DNA from: Rheinheimera mangrovi
GTDB lineage: Bacteria > Pseudomonadota > Gammaproteobacteria > Enterobacterales > Alteromonadaceae
Assembly: GCF_003990335.1 (NCBI RefSeq)
Contig: NZ_CP034683.1
Coordinates: forward strand, 1,502,501-1,566,500
Direction: 5' to 3'
Length of the DNA stretch: 64,000 nucleotides
Positions 53,464 through 62,964 of the stretch are shown here, one piece after another. The number at the start of each line of letters is the position of its first letter. Within the stretch, counting starts at the first letter, position 1. The translations under genes were made by a program, and so were the position numbers. The notes beneath the pieces are model-generated. The model ran no database searches. It saw only the letters and a program-made list of their open reading frames with translations, and was not told the origin of the DNA.

Positions 53464-54288
53464 ATGTCATTATATGTCAACACCAACGTATCAGCTTTGA
53501 ATGCACAACGTCAGTTAATTAATTCTGGCAGTTCATTGGATACAGCGTTTAAACGTTTATCATCAGGTTTTCGTATCAACAGTGCAGCTGATGATGCGGC
53601 GGGTTTACAGATCAGTAACCGTTTATCAAGCCAAATCAATGGTTTGAACCAGGCAATAAGTAATGCAAACGACGGCATTTCTCTGGCACAAACGGCCGAA
53701 GGCGCAATGGATGAGATTACTAACTCTCTGCAGCGTATACGGGTACTGGCAGTACAATCGCAAAATGGTATCAATAGCTCTGCAGACCGGGTTGCCTTGC
53801 AAAAAGAAGTAACGGCGCTGAAAACGGAAATAAGCCGTATTGCAACCACAACCCAGTTTGGCGGTTTGAACTTACTTGATGGTAAATTCTCAGCAAACTT
53901 TTTAGTGGGAGCGAATGCAGGACAAAATATTTTAGTTGCCTTAAAGCTTACTGGCGGTTATGGAACTTCAGGTTTAGGTTTGTCTCAGTTGTCAGTGTCA
54001 TCTGTTGCTGGAGCAGGAACTGCACTAACCAGTATTGATGCGGCAATTAAAACGATAGATAGCACAAGAGCGGACTTGGGTGCTTTACAAAACCGGTTCC
54101 AATCGACAATTCGTAACCTGAGTAACATTGTGGAAAACGTGTCATCAGCGCGCAGCCGGATCAGAGATACTGATTTTGCTAAAGAAACCGCAGAGTTGAC
54201 TCGTTCGCAGATCCTGCAACAGGCCAGTACTACTATCCTGTCTCAGGCGAATCAGCGTCCACAAGCAGCCTTGTCACTGTTAGGTTAA
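53464..54288 (+). CDS. fliC: Flagellin 3
   Basis: 274 residues. Same D0/D1 framework (NTNVSALNAQRQLINSGSSL, RIRDTDFAKETAELTRSQIL) but with the centre of the second pair of flagellins (NFLVGANAGQNILVALKLTG, GYGTSGLGLSQLSVSSV) and the shortened end ALSLLG. Closest in the window to flagellin 4. Strong ribosome site GGAGG. Followed by a terminator. Confidence 0.96.
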   Translation: MSLYVNTNVSALNAQRQLINSGSSLDTAFKRLSSGFRINSAADDAAGLQISNRLSSQINGLNQAISNANDGISLAQTAEGAMDEITNSLQRIRVLAVQSQNGINSSADRVALQKEVTALKTEISRIATTTQFGGLNLLDGKFSANFLVGANAGQNILVALKLTGGYGTSGLGLSQLSVSSVAGAGTALTSIDAAIKTIDSTRADLGALQNRFQSTIRNLSNIVENVSSARSRIRDTDFAKETAELTRSQILQQASTTILSQANQRPQAALSLLG

Positions 54289-54324
54289 TTCATCAAGTAG
54301 CTTAATGACATGGTAATGAAAACG

Positions 54325-54348
54325 GCCCCTACATGGGGCTTTTTTTTT
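54325..54348 (+). terminator. Terminator after flagellin 3
   Basis: GCCCC (54325-54329), loop TACAT, GGGGC (54335-54339), then nine T. Confidence 0.9.
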
Positions 54349-54481
54349 GTTTTTTTATGAAAAAGAAAAAAACACACGGAATTTATTTTTTTCTTAAAAA
54401 TAATTTCACTCGTAACTTTATGAAATATAAGGATAAGTGAAATAGTTTGCCGCGAGTTGGAAAAAAATTGCCTTTTTTTAT

Positions 54482-54508
54482 TAAAGTCCTGAAGTTGCTT
54501 GCCGATAG
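54482..54508 (+). promoter_or_regulatory. sigma28 promoter of flagellin gene 4
   Basis: -35 TAAAGTCC (54482-54489), 11-base spacer, -10 GCCGATAG (54501-54508). Leader of 104 bases to the ATG. Confidence 0.85.
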
Positions 54509-54612
54509 CTAGTTAAGCCAAATTGCAGTTTGGCGAGAATTGCGGGGTTCCGCTTAACAAGAAAGGTTGTGTCAAGGGTTTGCAGACCCGTCGCGACTTT
54601 AAGGAGTGACTT

Positions 54613-55437
54613 ATGGCTTTAGCAGTAAACACCAACGTATCCGCGTTAAACGCACAGCGTCAGTTATTAACATCTGGCAATGCATTGGATACCTCATACA
54701 AACGTTTGTCTTCTGGTTTTCGTATCAATAGCGCTGCTGATGACTCTGCAGGCTTACAGATTAGCAACCGTTTAACTAGTCAAATCAATGGTTTAAACCA
54801 AGCTATTAGTAACGCAAATGACGGTATCTCTGTTGCCTCAGTAGCAGAAGGTGCGATGGAAGAAATCACAACTTCTTTGCAACGTATTCGCGTTCTGGCA
54901 GTACAGTCACAAAACGGTATCAATAATTCAACAGACCGAGCAGCTTTGCAAAAAGAAGTAACTGCGCTGAAAACTGAGATCAGCCGTATAGCTTCGAATA
55001 CTCAGTTCGGTAAAATTAATTTATTAGATGGTAAGTTCTCTGCCAATTTCCTGGTTGGTGCCAATGCCAATCAAAATATTACAGTGGCTTTGAAGCTGAC
55101 TGGTGGTTACGGTACGTCGGGTTTAAGTCTGTCTAAGTTATCGGTATCTTCCGTTGCTAATGCTGGCACGGCAATAACTAATGTTGATGCCGCAATTAAA
55201 ACTATCGACAGTGCAAGAGCTGATTTGGGTGCGCTGCAAAATAGGTTCCAATCTACAATCCGTAACTTAAGCAACATCGTTGAAAACGTTTCAGCTGCCC
55301 GTAGCCAGATCCGCGATACAGATTTTGCCAAGGAAACAGCAGAACTGACACGGGCACAGATATTGCAGCAGGCCAGTACAACTATCCTGTCTCAGGCTAA
55401 CACCAGACCTCAAACTGCACTATCCTTATTAGGTTAA
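54613..55437 (+). CDS. fliC: Flagellin 4
   Basis: 274 residues. MALAVNTNVSALNAQRQLLT, SAADDSAGLQISNRLTSQIN, VASVAEGAMEEITTSLQRIR, and C-terminal AKETAELTRAQILQQASTTI. It shares the ALKLTGGYGTSGL centre and ALSLLG end with flagellin 3. It carries more changes in the conserved N-terminal region than the others. Ribosome site AAGGAG. Confidence 0.96.
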   Translation: MALAVNTNVSALNAQRQLLTSGNALDTSYKRLSSGFRINSAADDSAGLQISNRLTSQINGLNQAISNANDGISVASVAEGAMEEITTSLQRIRVLAVQSQNGINNSTDRAALQKEVTALKTEISRIASNTQFGKINLLDGKFSANFLVGANANQNITVALKLTGGYGTSGLSLSKLSVSSVANAGTAITNVDAAIKTIDSARADLGALQNRFQSTIRNLSNIVENVSAARSQIRDTDFAKETAELTRAQILQQASTTILSQANTRPQTALSLLG

Positions 55438-55464
55438 TAGTGGCCTTTTAGGTAAAGAGTAAGC

Positions 55465-55500
55465 AGCGAAGACTAAAGTCTTCGCTTCGCTTGCCGATAC
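55465..55500 (+). promoter_or_regulatory. sigma28 promoter of flaG-fliD-fliS overlapping a hairpin
   Basis: -35 TAAAGTCT (55474-55481), 11-base spacer, -10 GCCGATAC (55493-55500), 14 bases before the flaG ATG. A perfect 9-bp hairpin (AGCGAAGAC 55465-55473, loop TAAA, GTCTTCGCT 55478-55486) covers the -35 box, which forms the loop and half the arm. Confidence 0.8.
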
Positions 55501-55514
55501 AGAGGTAGAAGCAA

Positions 55515-55919
55515 ATGAGTTCAGTAATTACGGGTAATTTTGGCTATCAGCCAATAGCCCCCAAAGCTGCTGCAAGTAGTGAAGTTGAGCTGAACAAAAT
55601 GAAAGGTGGTCCCGAATTAGCGACGCCACAATCCAAAGAAAAGACTGAAACTGTGAAAGCAGAGCAAGCTGTGACTACGGACGAATTAGGTGAAGCTGTT
55701 GAGAATGTTAACCAGTTTGTTAATTCTCAGGGGCGTACTTTAAATTTTTCAGTCGATGAAGAATCTGGTAAACCTGTGGTGAAAGTGATTGACTTTGAAA
55801 CCAAAGAAGTGATTCGTCAGATCCCGTCTGAAGAAGTGCTGACTATGGCCAAGGCCATCAAAAGATTGCAGGAAGATTTGGGTTCAGCAACAGGTTTGAT
55901 GTTCGATAAAACTATATAA
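55515..55919 (+). CDS. flaG: FlaG-family protein
   Basis: 134 residues. A disordered N-terminal half, then the FlaG domain: AVENVNQFVNSQGRTLNFSV, DEESGKPVVKVIDFETKEVI and RQIPSEEVLTMAKAIKRLQE. FlaG affects filament length or number in polar flagella; its exact role is unsettled. First gene of the flaG-fliD-fliS group. Confidence 0.93.
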   Translation: MSSVITGNFGYQPIAPKAAASSEVELNKMKGGPELATPQSKEKTETVKAEQAVTTDELGEAVENVNQFVNSQGRTLNFSVDEESGKPVVKVIDFETKEVIRQIPSEEVLTMAKAIKRLQEDLGSATGLMFDKTI

Positions 55920-55933
55920 AGAGAGGATGAATC

Positions 55934-57394
55934 ATGGCGATCCGGTCGTTAGGTGCAGCGTCAGGACTTGATCTTGAAAGTCTAGTTACACAGTTAGTTA
56001 CGGTGGAACGGAACACTAAAGAAACTCGTCTTGATGCGACAAAAAAGGAGCTGGATTCATCTCTTTCTGGTTTTGGTAAATTAAAATCTGCTTTAACTAA
56101 ATTTAAAGATACGTTGACTGCATTAGGAGACGATAAACTCAGGGCCAGGACGACCAGCATCAAACAGCCTACAGATACCAAAACTTATCTGGAGGCCAAA
56201 TCCAGCGGTACAGCCGCGCCTGGTAGTTTTGATATTAAAGTTAAATCTCTGGCCACAGGTAGTAGGATCGAAAGTGCTAATGAAGCTTATACCAGCCCAT
56301 CAGCCGTGATTAGTGCTACAGCGGGTAAGCTCACGTTTGAAGCTGACGGCAAAACTTTCGATGTAAACGTCAAAGCTAATATGACTTTGGACGAATTCCG
56401 TAAAGCGGTGAACAGCGCCAGTGGTAACTTTGGAGTCAGCGCTAACATTATTAATGCTGGCGAAGGCGTAGGTACTAAACTAGTGCTGACATCATCCATT
56501 ACTGGTGAAGGTAATGAATTAAAGATCACAAGTGATAATGCCGAACTTGACAGTCTTTCGACTCAAGCCTTTGGTAACAGTGATCCTGCCTCCGGTGGCC
56601 TCGATGTTGCTATTAAAGCGGCTAATGCTGAAGTCGTGATTGACGGTATCAGTGTATTCAGTGAAAACAACACCTTTACGAATGCGATACAAGATACCGA
56701 GTTGACAGTTTTAGCTGTAACACCCGATGCTAACAATGCCACTTTAACCATTGACACTGACAAAAAAGCTGCTGAAGATAAAATCAAAGCTTTTATGAAC
56801 GCTTACAACAGTTTGCTGAGTGAAGTTGAGACTCTGACTAAAAATCGTACTTTGGGCGACGACGGTAAAACTGTTATTTCTGAGGGCGGCGCATTAAGTA
56901 GTGATCCTATGGTCCGCAGCATTATGAGTCAGGTGACTAAAACCTTAGGTAGTGCATTTTCGTCTGGTGGTGCAGAACTAAATAATTTATATGCCTTGGG
57001 GATCACATTTAATGACCAGGGCAAATTGGAAATTTCCACCACAAGTTTATATGGCGGGGATTCAGGGCGCCAGCGCTTTGATAATGTGCTGGAAAATAAC
57101 TACGATAAAATCGCTGACTTATTTGGTGGCGACGACGGCATTTCTGAGAGCCTGGATGAGCTGATTTCCCAATTTACTAATCGAGATGGTCTTTTAGTGA
57201 ACAAAGAAACTTCACTGAAAGACCAATTGAAAAATAATACTAAAGATCGTGAAGCTTTTGAACGATATATAGTGAGCTACGAAGATACGTTGCGTCAGCG
57301 ATACGGAGCTTTGGATTCGACTTTAGGTCAATTACAAAGTACTTCCAGTTACCTGGTGCAGCAACTGGCAAACCTGCCAAAATATGGTAGTTAA
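55934..57394 (+). CDS. fliD: Flagellar filament cap protein FliD
   Basis: 486 residues. N-terminal IRSLGAASGLDLESLVTQLV and the C-terminal coiled part (RQRYGALDSTLGQLQSTSSY, LVQQLANL) are conserved. The middle has the FliD D2/D3 pattern (LTFEADGKTFDVNVKANMTL). It caps the growing filament and folds flagellin. Ribosome site AGAGGATGA. Confidence 0.94.
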   Translation: MAIRSLGAASGLDLESLVTQLVTVERNTKETRLDATKKELDSSLSGFGKLKSALTKFKDTLTALGDDKLRARTTSIKQPTDTKTYLEAKSSGTAAPGSFDIKVKSLATGSRIESANEAYTSPSAVISATAGKLTFEADGKTFDVNVKANMTLDEFRKAVNSASGNFGVSANIINAGEGVGTKLVLTSSITGEGNELKITSDNAELDSLSTQAFGNSDPASGGLDVAIKAANAEVVIDGISVFSENNTFTNAIQDTELTVLAVTPDANNATLTIDTDKKAAEDKIKAFMNAYNSLLSEVETLTKNRTLGDDGKTVISEGGALSSDPMVRSIMSQVTKTLGSAFSSGGAELNNLYALGITFNDQGKLEISTTSLYGGDSGRQRFDNVLENNYDKIADLFGGDDGISESLDELISQFTNRDGLLVNKETSLKDQLKNNTKDREAFERYIVSYEDTLRQRYGALDSTLGQLQSTSSYLVQQLANLPKYGS

Positions 57395-57406
57395 CAGGAG
57401 CTTGCT

Positions 57407-57847
57407 ATGAGTTACGGTATTAAAGCCTACAAATCTGTAGGGATCAAAGATGATTTAGCTGTTGCAGATCCGCATCGAGTTATCCAGTTATTAATGCAGG
57501 GAGCTCTTGAAAATATGGCGAAAGCCAAAGGAGCAATGGACCGGAAAGATTTTGCAGAGAAATCTCGCACTGTGTCTAAGGCCATGAGTATTATTTCTGC
57601 TTTGCAACACACTCTTGATATGGATGTTGGAGGGGAAGTATCGCAAAACCTATGGTCGTTATATGATTTTATGGTTAATCATCTGATGCAGGCGAGCCGT
57701 GAAAGTAGTACGGTAAAGATAGATGATGTGATTGAAATTATGATTAAAATTAAATCTGGCTGGGATGCCATTCCGCTTGAAGACAGGCAAAAAGGCTTCC
57801 AATTGTTAGCTGAGCGCCAAAATCAAGCAAAATTGGCATCTGCTTGA
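57407..57847 (+). CDS. fliS: Flagellin export chaperone FliS
   Basis: 146 residues, all helical: YGIKAYKSVGIKDDLAVADP, HRVIQLLMQGALENMAKAKG, SQNLWSLYDFMVNHLMQASR. FliS binds the flagellin C-terminal D0 helix in the cytosol. AACAGGAG upstream; the stop overlaps the next start by 1 bp. Confidence 0.94.
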   Translation: MSYGIKAYKSVGIKDDLAVADPHRVIQLLMQGALENMAKAKGAMDRKDFAEKSRTVSKAMSIISALQHTLDMDVGGEVSQNLWSLYDFMVNHLMQASRESSTVKIDDVIEIMIKIKSGWDAIPLEDRQKGFQLLAERQNQAKLASA

Positions 57848-58146
57848 TGCTTGATTTAGTTACTGCTTTACAGACCAAGCGTCAGGAGATAAATGAGCTG
57901 TTGGCGCAGGAAGAATATCCTATAGAAAAGTTTTCAGAGTTGTGGCAAGAGTTTGATCACTCCTTGCTGCGACTCTGCGAAAACCCTCAACAAATTCCTG
58001 ATTTACAAAGTATATTGGCAGACAACTTGCAGTGGGTTAGTCTTATCACTGAACAAGTATCTTCAGAAAGAAGTGCTGTAGCTGTCAGGATGTTGCAATT
58101 ACGTAAAGGTAAAAAAGCGCATCAAAGCTATGGAGACAATAATTAA
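57847..58146 (+). CDS. FliT-like small helical protein
   Basis: 99 residues from ATG 57847 overlapping the fliS stop (TGATG). Helical with conserved spacing of Glu, Leu and Trp (LQTKRQEINELLAQEEYPIE, SELWQEFDHSLLRLCENPQQ). Its place after fliS fits the FliT or FlaI-type export chaperones of FliD. No single motif proves it. Confidence 0.6.
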   Translation: MLDLVTALQTKRQEINELLAQEEYPIEKFSELWQEFDHSLLRLCENPQQIPDLQSILADNLQWVSLITEQVSSERSAVAVRMLQLRKGKKAHQSYGDNN

Positions 58147-58163
58147 GCAGGTGCCATGCCTTT

Positions 58164-61007
58164 ATGCTGAAATATATCAATTACCAAATTCTCGATGATG
58201 TCACCCAGCAAGAAGCTCTTGAAAAACAAGTTTCTGTTCTTATCAATCGCAATATTCGTCAGAATATTGACGCCTTTCGACACCACATCCCTAGCTTGGT
58301 TAGTTTGATTGATGAGCACAAAATGCAGCAATATTCGCTGTTTTGCACGAAAGATGCGGAACTAAATATTGTTGATTTTGCTACCGGTCGCGTATTTTAC
58401 GAAAGTGCTGTGCGGCAGGATGTTATCGCTGAAGTCCAAGATTATTATAAGCAAGCTGCTTATTTTAATCTCAAAGGAGCAAAGGATAATCAAGCATTAA
58501 GGCATGAGCCGTTGCCGCAGCAGGTTGATGTGTTATTGGTGTTCGGTTTAGGTTTGGGGTATCACTTGAACGAACTGGTCATGAATGCCCATATCCGTTA
58601 TTTGGTTGTTTATGAGCCCAACGTCGATATTTTATTGTGTTCTGTACAGGCCAATAATTGGAAACAGTTATTGGAAGTTGCCCAAAGCATGGGAACTCAT
58701 ATCTTTTTACAAATAGGCTCTGACGCTTCAGCTGCCCCCTCAGAATTAACTGAGCTACTCGGCTTTGATCAAACCCTTGATAAGGTTTTCGTATATCGCC
58801 ATCAATTTCATCCGATGATGGATGATGTCATCTTCTATTTGCTGCAGCATTCAGGCGATAAAGACGCTTTGACTCAGATAGGCCATCAGTTTACTGAATA
58901 TAAAGGTGCGATGGACTATGTGCCTGAGAGGGCAACTAATTTATTAGCGCAGTATCAGCCACAGCTCTATAAAACAGAGCGTACACAAGCTTTATATGAC
59001 GCCAATATGGATGCGTTGAAAAAGTATTACCCTGACGTATATAAATCAATGCAAGGGTATAAAATACAATCCTGGCAATTAGTCAGCGATAGCAATGGCA
59101 ACCCTAACCTTTATCATCAAAAACGTCATGCGCTGTTCCATCAGGATCTATCTATAGAATCGTCTCATTTAGTTGACTACTTTATCGAACACCCTTTTAA
59201 GGATGACGTGGTTCTAAGTCAAAGAACCAGCTATAAGTTTCGAAACTATTTACACTTTTCCAAAATTGCTGAGTTAAAACCTCTGATTGAAAAAATACTG
59301 ACTCAGCAAAGCAAATTGCCTGAGCAGGTTGAAACACTAATTATTTTTGGTATTGGTTTAGGACAGCATATCGAACTGTTGTCGCAACAGCGTCAAATTA
59401 AAAATCTATTTCTTTGTGAGCCTAATTTAGACTTTTTTGCAGCCAGTCTTTGGGTTACCGATTGGGCTGCTATTTTTACTCAAGCCGAAACGAATGGTGG
59501 ACGGATTTATTTGAACCTTGGTGGGGATGGTAGCCATTATTTTTATGATCTTATGGCTCAATTTTATCAGGTTGGAGCCTATGCGATTGCCGACACCTAT
59601 ATGTTGAGCAGTTATTACAATACTGCTATGCAAAAGGCGATTGGCGATTTAAGAGCAGAACTTAAAGTCGTGCTGGCGATGGGTGAGTATTATGATCATG
59701 CTCGTTTTGGTATCGCTCACACCTATCATAGCCTGAGTTCAGGACAGCGTTTCCTGAAAAATGCTAACTATGAATATGGCCATCATCAGGCATTGAATCT
59801 GCCAGTATTCATAGTAGGTAATGGCCCTAGCCTTGATCAGTGCTTTGATTACCTAAAAGTGTATCGAGACCAGGTTATCATCATCAGTTGCGGTACAGCG
59901 TTAAAGGCTTTATTCAATAATGGTATCTGCCCAGATTTTCATGCCGAAATTGAGCAGTGTAGGGCGACATACGATTGGATCACACAAATTAAGGATCTGA
60001 ATTATCTAAGTAAAATCAATCTGCTGAGTGTAAATGGCATTCACCCTGACACCGCAGCTTTGTTTAAAGCGACTTATTTGTGTTTCAAAGACGGCGAAGC
60101 GTCCAGTTATATTTTCGACAATGGCCTGAGAAAGAATGGTTTTCAGGTGGCGTCTCTGGCGTACGCCTATCCGACCGTGACTAACTTAGTGATGAACTTT
60201 AGTATTAAACTAGGCTGGAAGTGTTTTTACCTATTTGGGGTTGATCTTGGCTTTATTGATATCAACCGCCATCACTCCCAGCACTCAGCTTATTTCAAAG
60301 TTGACGGGTCGCAGGCGTACAATTATCAGGCTCACCATGGAGGGGGAGTACCGTCGCCAGGAAACTTCAGGGAGCAAGTCTACACAAAAGCTGAATTTGA
60401 TGTATCGCGTAAGTTAATAGAACAAGCCATCACAAAAGCTGGAAGAAAAGTTGAGGTTTATAACTGTAGCGACGGTGTGAAAATTAATGGCACTATACCT
60501 CTACTGCCCGACAACATTTTGTTGGAACCAATAGCTTTACAGGAAAAGTACCAACAGTTAGAAGAGCTGCTTTCTGACGCATTTTACCCTGCTTTACCCG
60601 CTTTATCGGACAAAATCTATGACCAGATGTCTCCTGAACTTTATAAAACCTCAATGGAGCAATGGTTTGATTTGTTGGCTGATGATGCTACTGACATGCA
60701 GTCTGCACGTGATTTAATCAGTAAACAGTGGAGTTTTATGCGTTCAAGAGCTGCTGCGGAAAAAGATATCACGTTTTTCCTGTTTCACGGCAGCTCCAAC
60801 TTTATTTCTGCTGTACTGACTAAAGTTGCAGCTAATATCACCGCCGAAAATAATGGTGCATTGGATACATTTAATCAGATTTTGGCGATCTGGCGGCGAT
60901 ATTTGGAGCAAGGTAAGAATTTGTATTTAACTAACCCTTTGGCGTTCGACACTGTTTCTGTTAATTATCTATTCAGACCTTCAAAACAATCAGGTGTGAA
61001 GACTTGA
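58164..61007 (+). CDS. Maf-family flagellin glycosyltransferase, long form
   Basis: 947 residues. The central DUF115/MAF domain is clear: LPVFIVGNGPSLDQCFDYLK, IIISCGTALKALFNNGICPD, FHAEIEQ, KCFYLFGVDLGFIDINRHHS. Upstream of it are two copies of a Rossmann-like unit (VDVLLVFGLGLGYHLNELVM at about 120; VETLIIFGIGLGQHIELLSQ at about 390), each preceded by a YFIEHPF- or FATGRVFYE-like segment. Maf proteins transfer nonulosonic acids such as pseudaminic acid to flagellin Ser/Thr in Aeromonas and Campylobacter. No nonulosonic acid synthesis genes are in the window; the genes that follow make another sugar. Confidence 0.85.
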   Translation: MLKYINYQILDDVTQQEALEKQVSVLINRNIRQNIDAFRHHIPSLVSLIDEHKMQQYSLFCTKDAELNIVDFATGRVFYESAVRQDVIAEVQDYYKQAAYFNLKGAKDNQALRHEPLPQQVDVLLVFGLGLGYHLNELVMNAHIRYLVVYEPNVDILLCSVQANNWKQLLEVAQSMGTHIFLQIGSDASAAPSELTELLGFDQTLDKVFVYRHQFHPMMDDVIFYLLQHSGDKDALTQIGHQFTEYKGAMDYVPERATNLLAQYQPQLYKTERTQALYDANMDALKKYYPDVYKSMQGYKIQSWQLVSDSNGNPNLYHQKRHALFHQDLSIESSHLVDYFIEHPFKDDVVLSQRTSYKFRNYLHFSKIAELKPLIEKILTQQSKLPEQVETLIIFGIGLGQHIELLSQQRQIKNLFLCEPNLDFFAASLWVTDWAAIFTQAETNGGRIYLNLGGDGSHYFYDLMAQFYQVGAYAIADTYMLSSYYNTAMQKAIGDLRAELKVVLAMGEYYDHARFGIAHTYHSLSSGQRFLKNANYEYGHHQALNLPVFIVGNGPSLDQCFDYLKVYRDQVIIISCGTALKALFNNGICPDFHAEIEQCRATYDWITQIKDLNYLSKINLLSVNGIHPDTAALFKATYLCFKDGEASSYIFDNGLRKNGFQVASLAYAYPTVTNLVMNFSIKLGWKCFYLFGVDLGFIDINRHHSQHSAYFKVDGSQAYNYQAHHGGGVPSPGNFREQVYTKAEFDVSRKLIEQAITKAGRKVEVYNCSDGVKINGTIPLLPDNILLEPIALQEKYQQLEELLSDAFYPALPALSDKIYDQMSPELYKTSMEQWFDLLADDATDMQSARDLISKQWSFMRSRAAAEKDITFFLFHGSSNFISAVLTKVAANITAENNGALDTFNQILAIWRRYLEQGKNLYLTNPLAFDTVSVNYLFRPSKQSGVKT

Positions 61008-61192
61008 AATTGAATTTGGCTGACCGGTGCTTTTGGATTTTATAAAGCGGATCTTCAAGTTAAAGTTGATAGCTTAAAGTGTCGATATAAATACAAGTCA
61101 TCAAATTTGCTTTTGCTTGGGCTGATGAGCGTTCCTCTATCTTGCATTGATTGGGACAAAGTCTTTACGGGGTAAAGAGTTAAGAGGTCAAT

Positions 61193-61672
61193 ATGTTTAT
61201 TCATCAACGCGCAGACGTTAGCACCCATCAAATTGGTCAAGGAACCAGAATTTGGCAGTTTGCGGTGGTCTTAAAAGGGGCAACTATTGGCCAAGAATGT
61301 AATATTTGTGCTCATACCTTTATAGAACAGGATGTGATTATTGGTGATCGTGTCACTGTAAAATCGGGTGTTTTTTTATGGGAGGGCACCCGAATTGGGC
61401 ATGATGTATTTATTGGCCCAAATGCGACTTTTACCAATGATCCATTCCCACGCTCCAGACAATACCCATCAAAATTTGTAGGCGTTATAGTCGAAGACGG
61501 AGCGAGTATTGGTGCTAATGCTACTTTATTGCCCGGAGTCCGGATTGGTAAAGGTGCGATGGTTGGGGCGGGCTCTGTCGTGACCAAAGATGTTCCTGAT
61601 TTTGCCGTGGTTGCAGGTAATCCAGCCAAGGTGCTCCGTATGCTTGAGCATACATTGCCTTCCAGCGGATAA
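61193..61672 (+). CDS. fdtC: Hexapeptide-repeat acyltransferase, FdtC/WbpD-like
   Basis: 159 residues of left-handed beta-helix repeats (IGQGTRIWQFAVVLKGATIG, VIIGDRVTVKSGVFLWEGTR, IGANATLLPGVRIGKGAMVG). The start MFIHQRADVSTHQIGQGTRI and the GPNATFTNDPFPRS loop match N-acetyltransferases acting on dTDP-3-amino-3,6-dideoxyhexoses (FdtC, QdtC) or UDP-3-amino sugars (WbpD). The fdtA- and fdtB-like neighbours favour FdtC or QdtC. A weak sigma28-like motif lies at 61061-61088. Confidence 0.75.
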   Translation: MFIHQRADVSTHQIGQGTRIWQFAVVLKGATIGQECNICAHTFIEQDVIIGDRVTVKSGVFLWEGTRIGHDVFIGPNATFTNDPFPRSRQYPSKFVGVIVEDGASIGANATLLPGVRIGKGAMVGAGSVVTKDVPDFAVVAGNPAKVLRMLEHTLPSSG

Positions 61673-61687
61673 CAAAAGGAAACATTT

Positions 61688-62566
61688 ATGAAAGGTATTG
61701 TGCTGGCCGGCGGCAGTGGATCACGCTTATATCCAATAACACAAGGGATATCAAAACAGTTATTACCTGTGTATGACAAGCCGATGATTTATTATCCTAT
61801 TTCTGCTTTGATGTTGGCTGGTATAAGGGATATTTTGCTTATTGTTACACCCGAAGATCAAAGTGCCTTCGAGCGGTTATTGGGAGATGGCAGCCAGTTT
61901 GGGATTCAGCTGACTTACAAAGTTCAGCCAAAGCCTGAGGGGTTAGCGCAGGCTTTTATTCTAGGTGAGGAGTTTATTGAGAATCACCCGGTCAGTCTTA
62001 TTCTTGGAGACAATATCTTTTACGGCCAAGGTTTCACACCCAAACTACAAAATGCACGTTCAAGAGACTATGGTGCGACAATTTTCGGTTATCAAGTGAA
62101 AGATCCAGAACGCTTTGGCGTTATAGAATTTGACGAAAACTCAAAAGTTTGTTCAATAGAAGAGAAACCCTCTATCCCGAAATCCAATATTGCCGCAACA
62201 GGATTGTACTTTTACGACAACAGGGTGGTTAATTTTGCGAAACAAGTCAAAAAGTCCGCCCGTGGAGAATTAGAAATTACTTCAATTAATCAGGCTTATC
62301 TGGAAGATGGAAGTTTGCATGTCGATATTCTGGGGCGTGGTTTTGCCTGGCTTGATACAGGCACCTGCTCAAGTTTGTTAGAGGCCGCGCAGTTTGTTGA
62401 AACGCTAGAAAAACGTCAAGGTTATAAAGTTGCGTGCTTGGAAGAGATTGCTTTTAACCAAGGCTGGATCTGTGCGGAACAGTTATGTCATACAGCAAAT
62501 TTGTTGGGAAAAAGTAGCTACGGTGCTTATCTGAAGTATTTAATTAAGGATATGCCATGTCGTTAA
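61688..62566 (+). CDS. rfbA: Glucose-1-phosphate thymidylyltransferase RfbA/RmlA
   Basis: 292 residues. Nucleotide site [20 protein letters not shown] with [16 protein letters not shown], then [33 protein letters not shown], and [20 protein letters not shown]. Forms dTDP-glucose, the entry to dTDP-deoxysugars. rfbB, needed for the 4-keto intermediate, is not in the window and may lie downstream or elsewhere. Overlaps the next gene by 10 bp. Confidence 0.95.
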   Translation: MKGIVLAGGSGSRLYPITQGISKQLLPVYDKPMIYYPISALMLAGIRDILLIVTPEDQSAFERLLGDGSQFGIQLTYKVQPKPEGLAQAFILGEEFIENHPVSLILGDNIFYGQGFTPKLQNARSRDYGATIFGYQVKDPERFGVIEFDENSKVCSIEEKPSIPKSNIAATGLYFYDNRVVNFAKQVKKSARGELEITSINQAYLEDGSLHVDILGRGFAWLDTGTCSSLLEAAQFVETLEKRQGYKVACLEEIAFNQGWICAEQLCHTANLLGKSSYGAYLKYLIKDMPCR

Positions 62567-62964
62567 TCAGATTGCTTGAACTCCCTATTTTTGGCGATGG
62601 GCGAGGAGATCTCGTATCAATTGAAGCGGGTAAACATATTCCTTTTGATATCAAAAGAGTTTATTGCTTATTTAACCTCGCTGACCATCCACGTGGTATG
62701 CACTCTCACCGACAATTACAGCAACTGGCTTTCTGTGTTCACGGCAGCTGCCGTTTCATTCTGGATGATGGTACCGCTAGAGAAGAAGTGGTATTGTCCC
62801 GGCCAACGCAAGGACTGCTAATTGGGAATTTAATCTGGCGGGAAATGCATGATTTTAGTGATGACTGTGTGATTATGGTGTTGGCTAGTGAGCATTATGA
62901 TGAGTCTGATTACATTCGGAATTATGACGTATTCCTGGATGTTGTCCGGAGTGAAAATAAATGA
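62557..62964 (+). CDS. fdtA: dTDP-4-keto-6-deoxyhexose 3,4-ketoisomerase, FdtA/QdtA-like
   Basis: 135 residues, a cupin. [40 protein letters not shown], the histidines of [12 protein letters not shown], the FILDDG loop and [20 protein letters not shown] are the family pattern. It moves the keto group from C4 to C3 of dTDP-4-keto-6-deoxyglucose. FdtA (galacto product) and QdtA (gluco product) cannot be told apart safely by eye. Overlaps the aminotransferase gene by 4 bp. Confidence 0.88.
   Translation: MSLIRLLELPIFGDGRGDLVSIEAGKHIPFDIKRVYCLFNLADHPRGMHSHRQLQQLAFCVHGSCRFILDDGTAREEVVLSRPTQGLLIGNLIWREMHDFSDDCVIMVLASEHYDESDYIRNYDVFLDVVRSENK

Noticed and set aside
51314..55437. Repeated blocks of the flagellin genes as a repeat array or CRISPR
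   Set aside because: The similarity is that of four full paralogous genes; there are no short regular repeats with spacers anywhere in the window.
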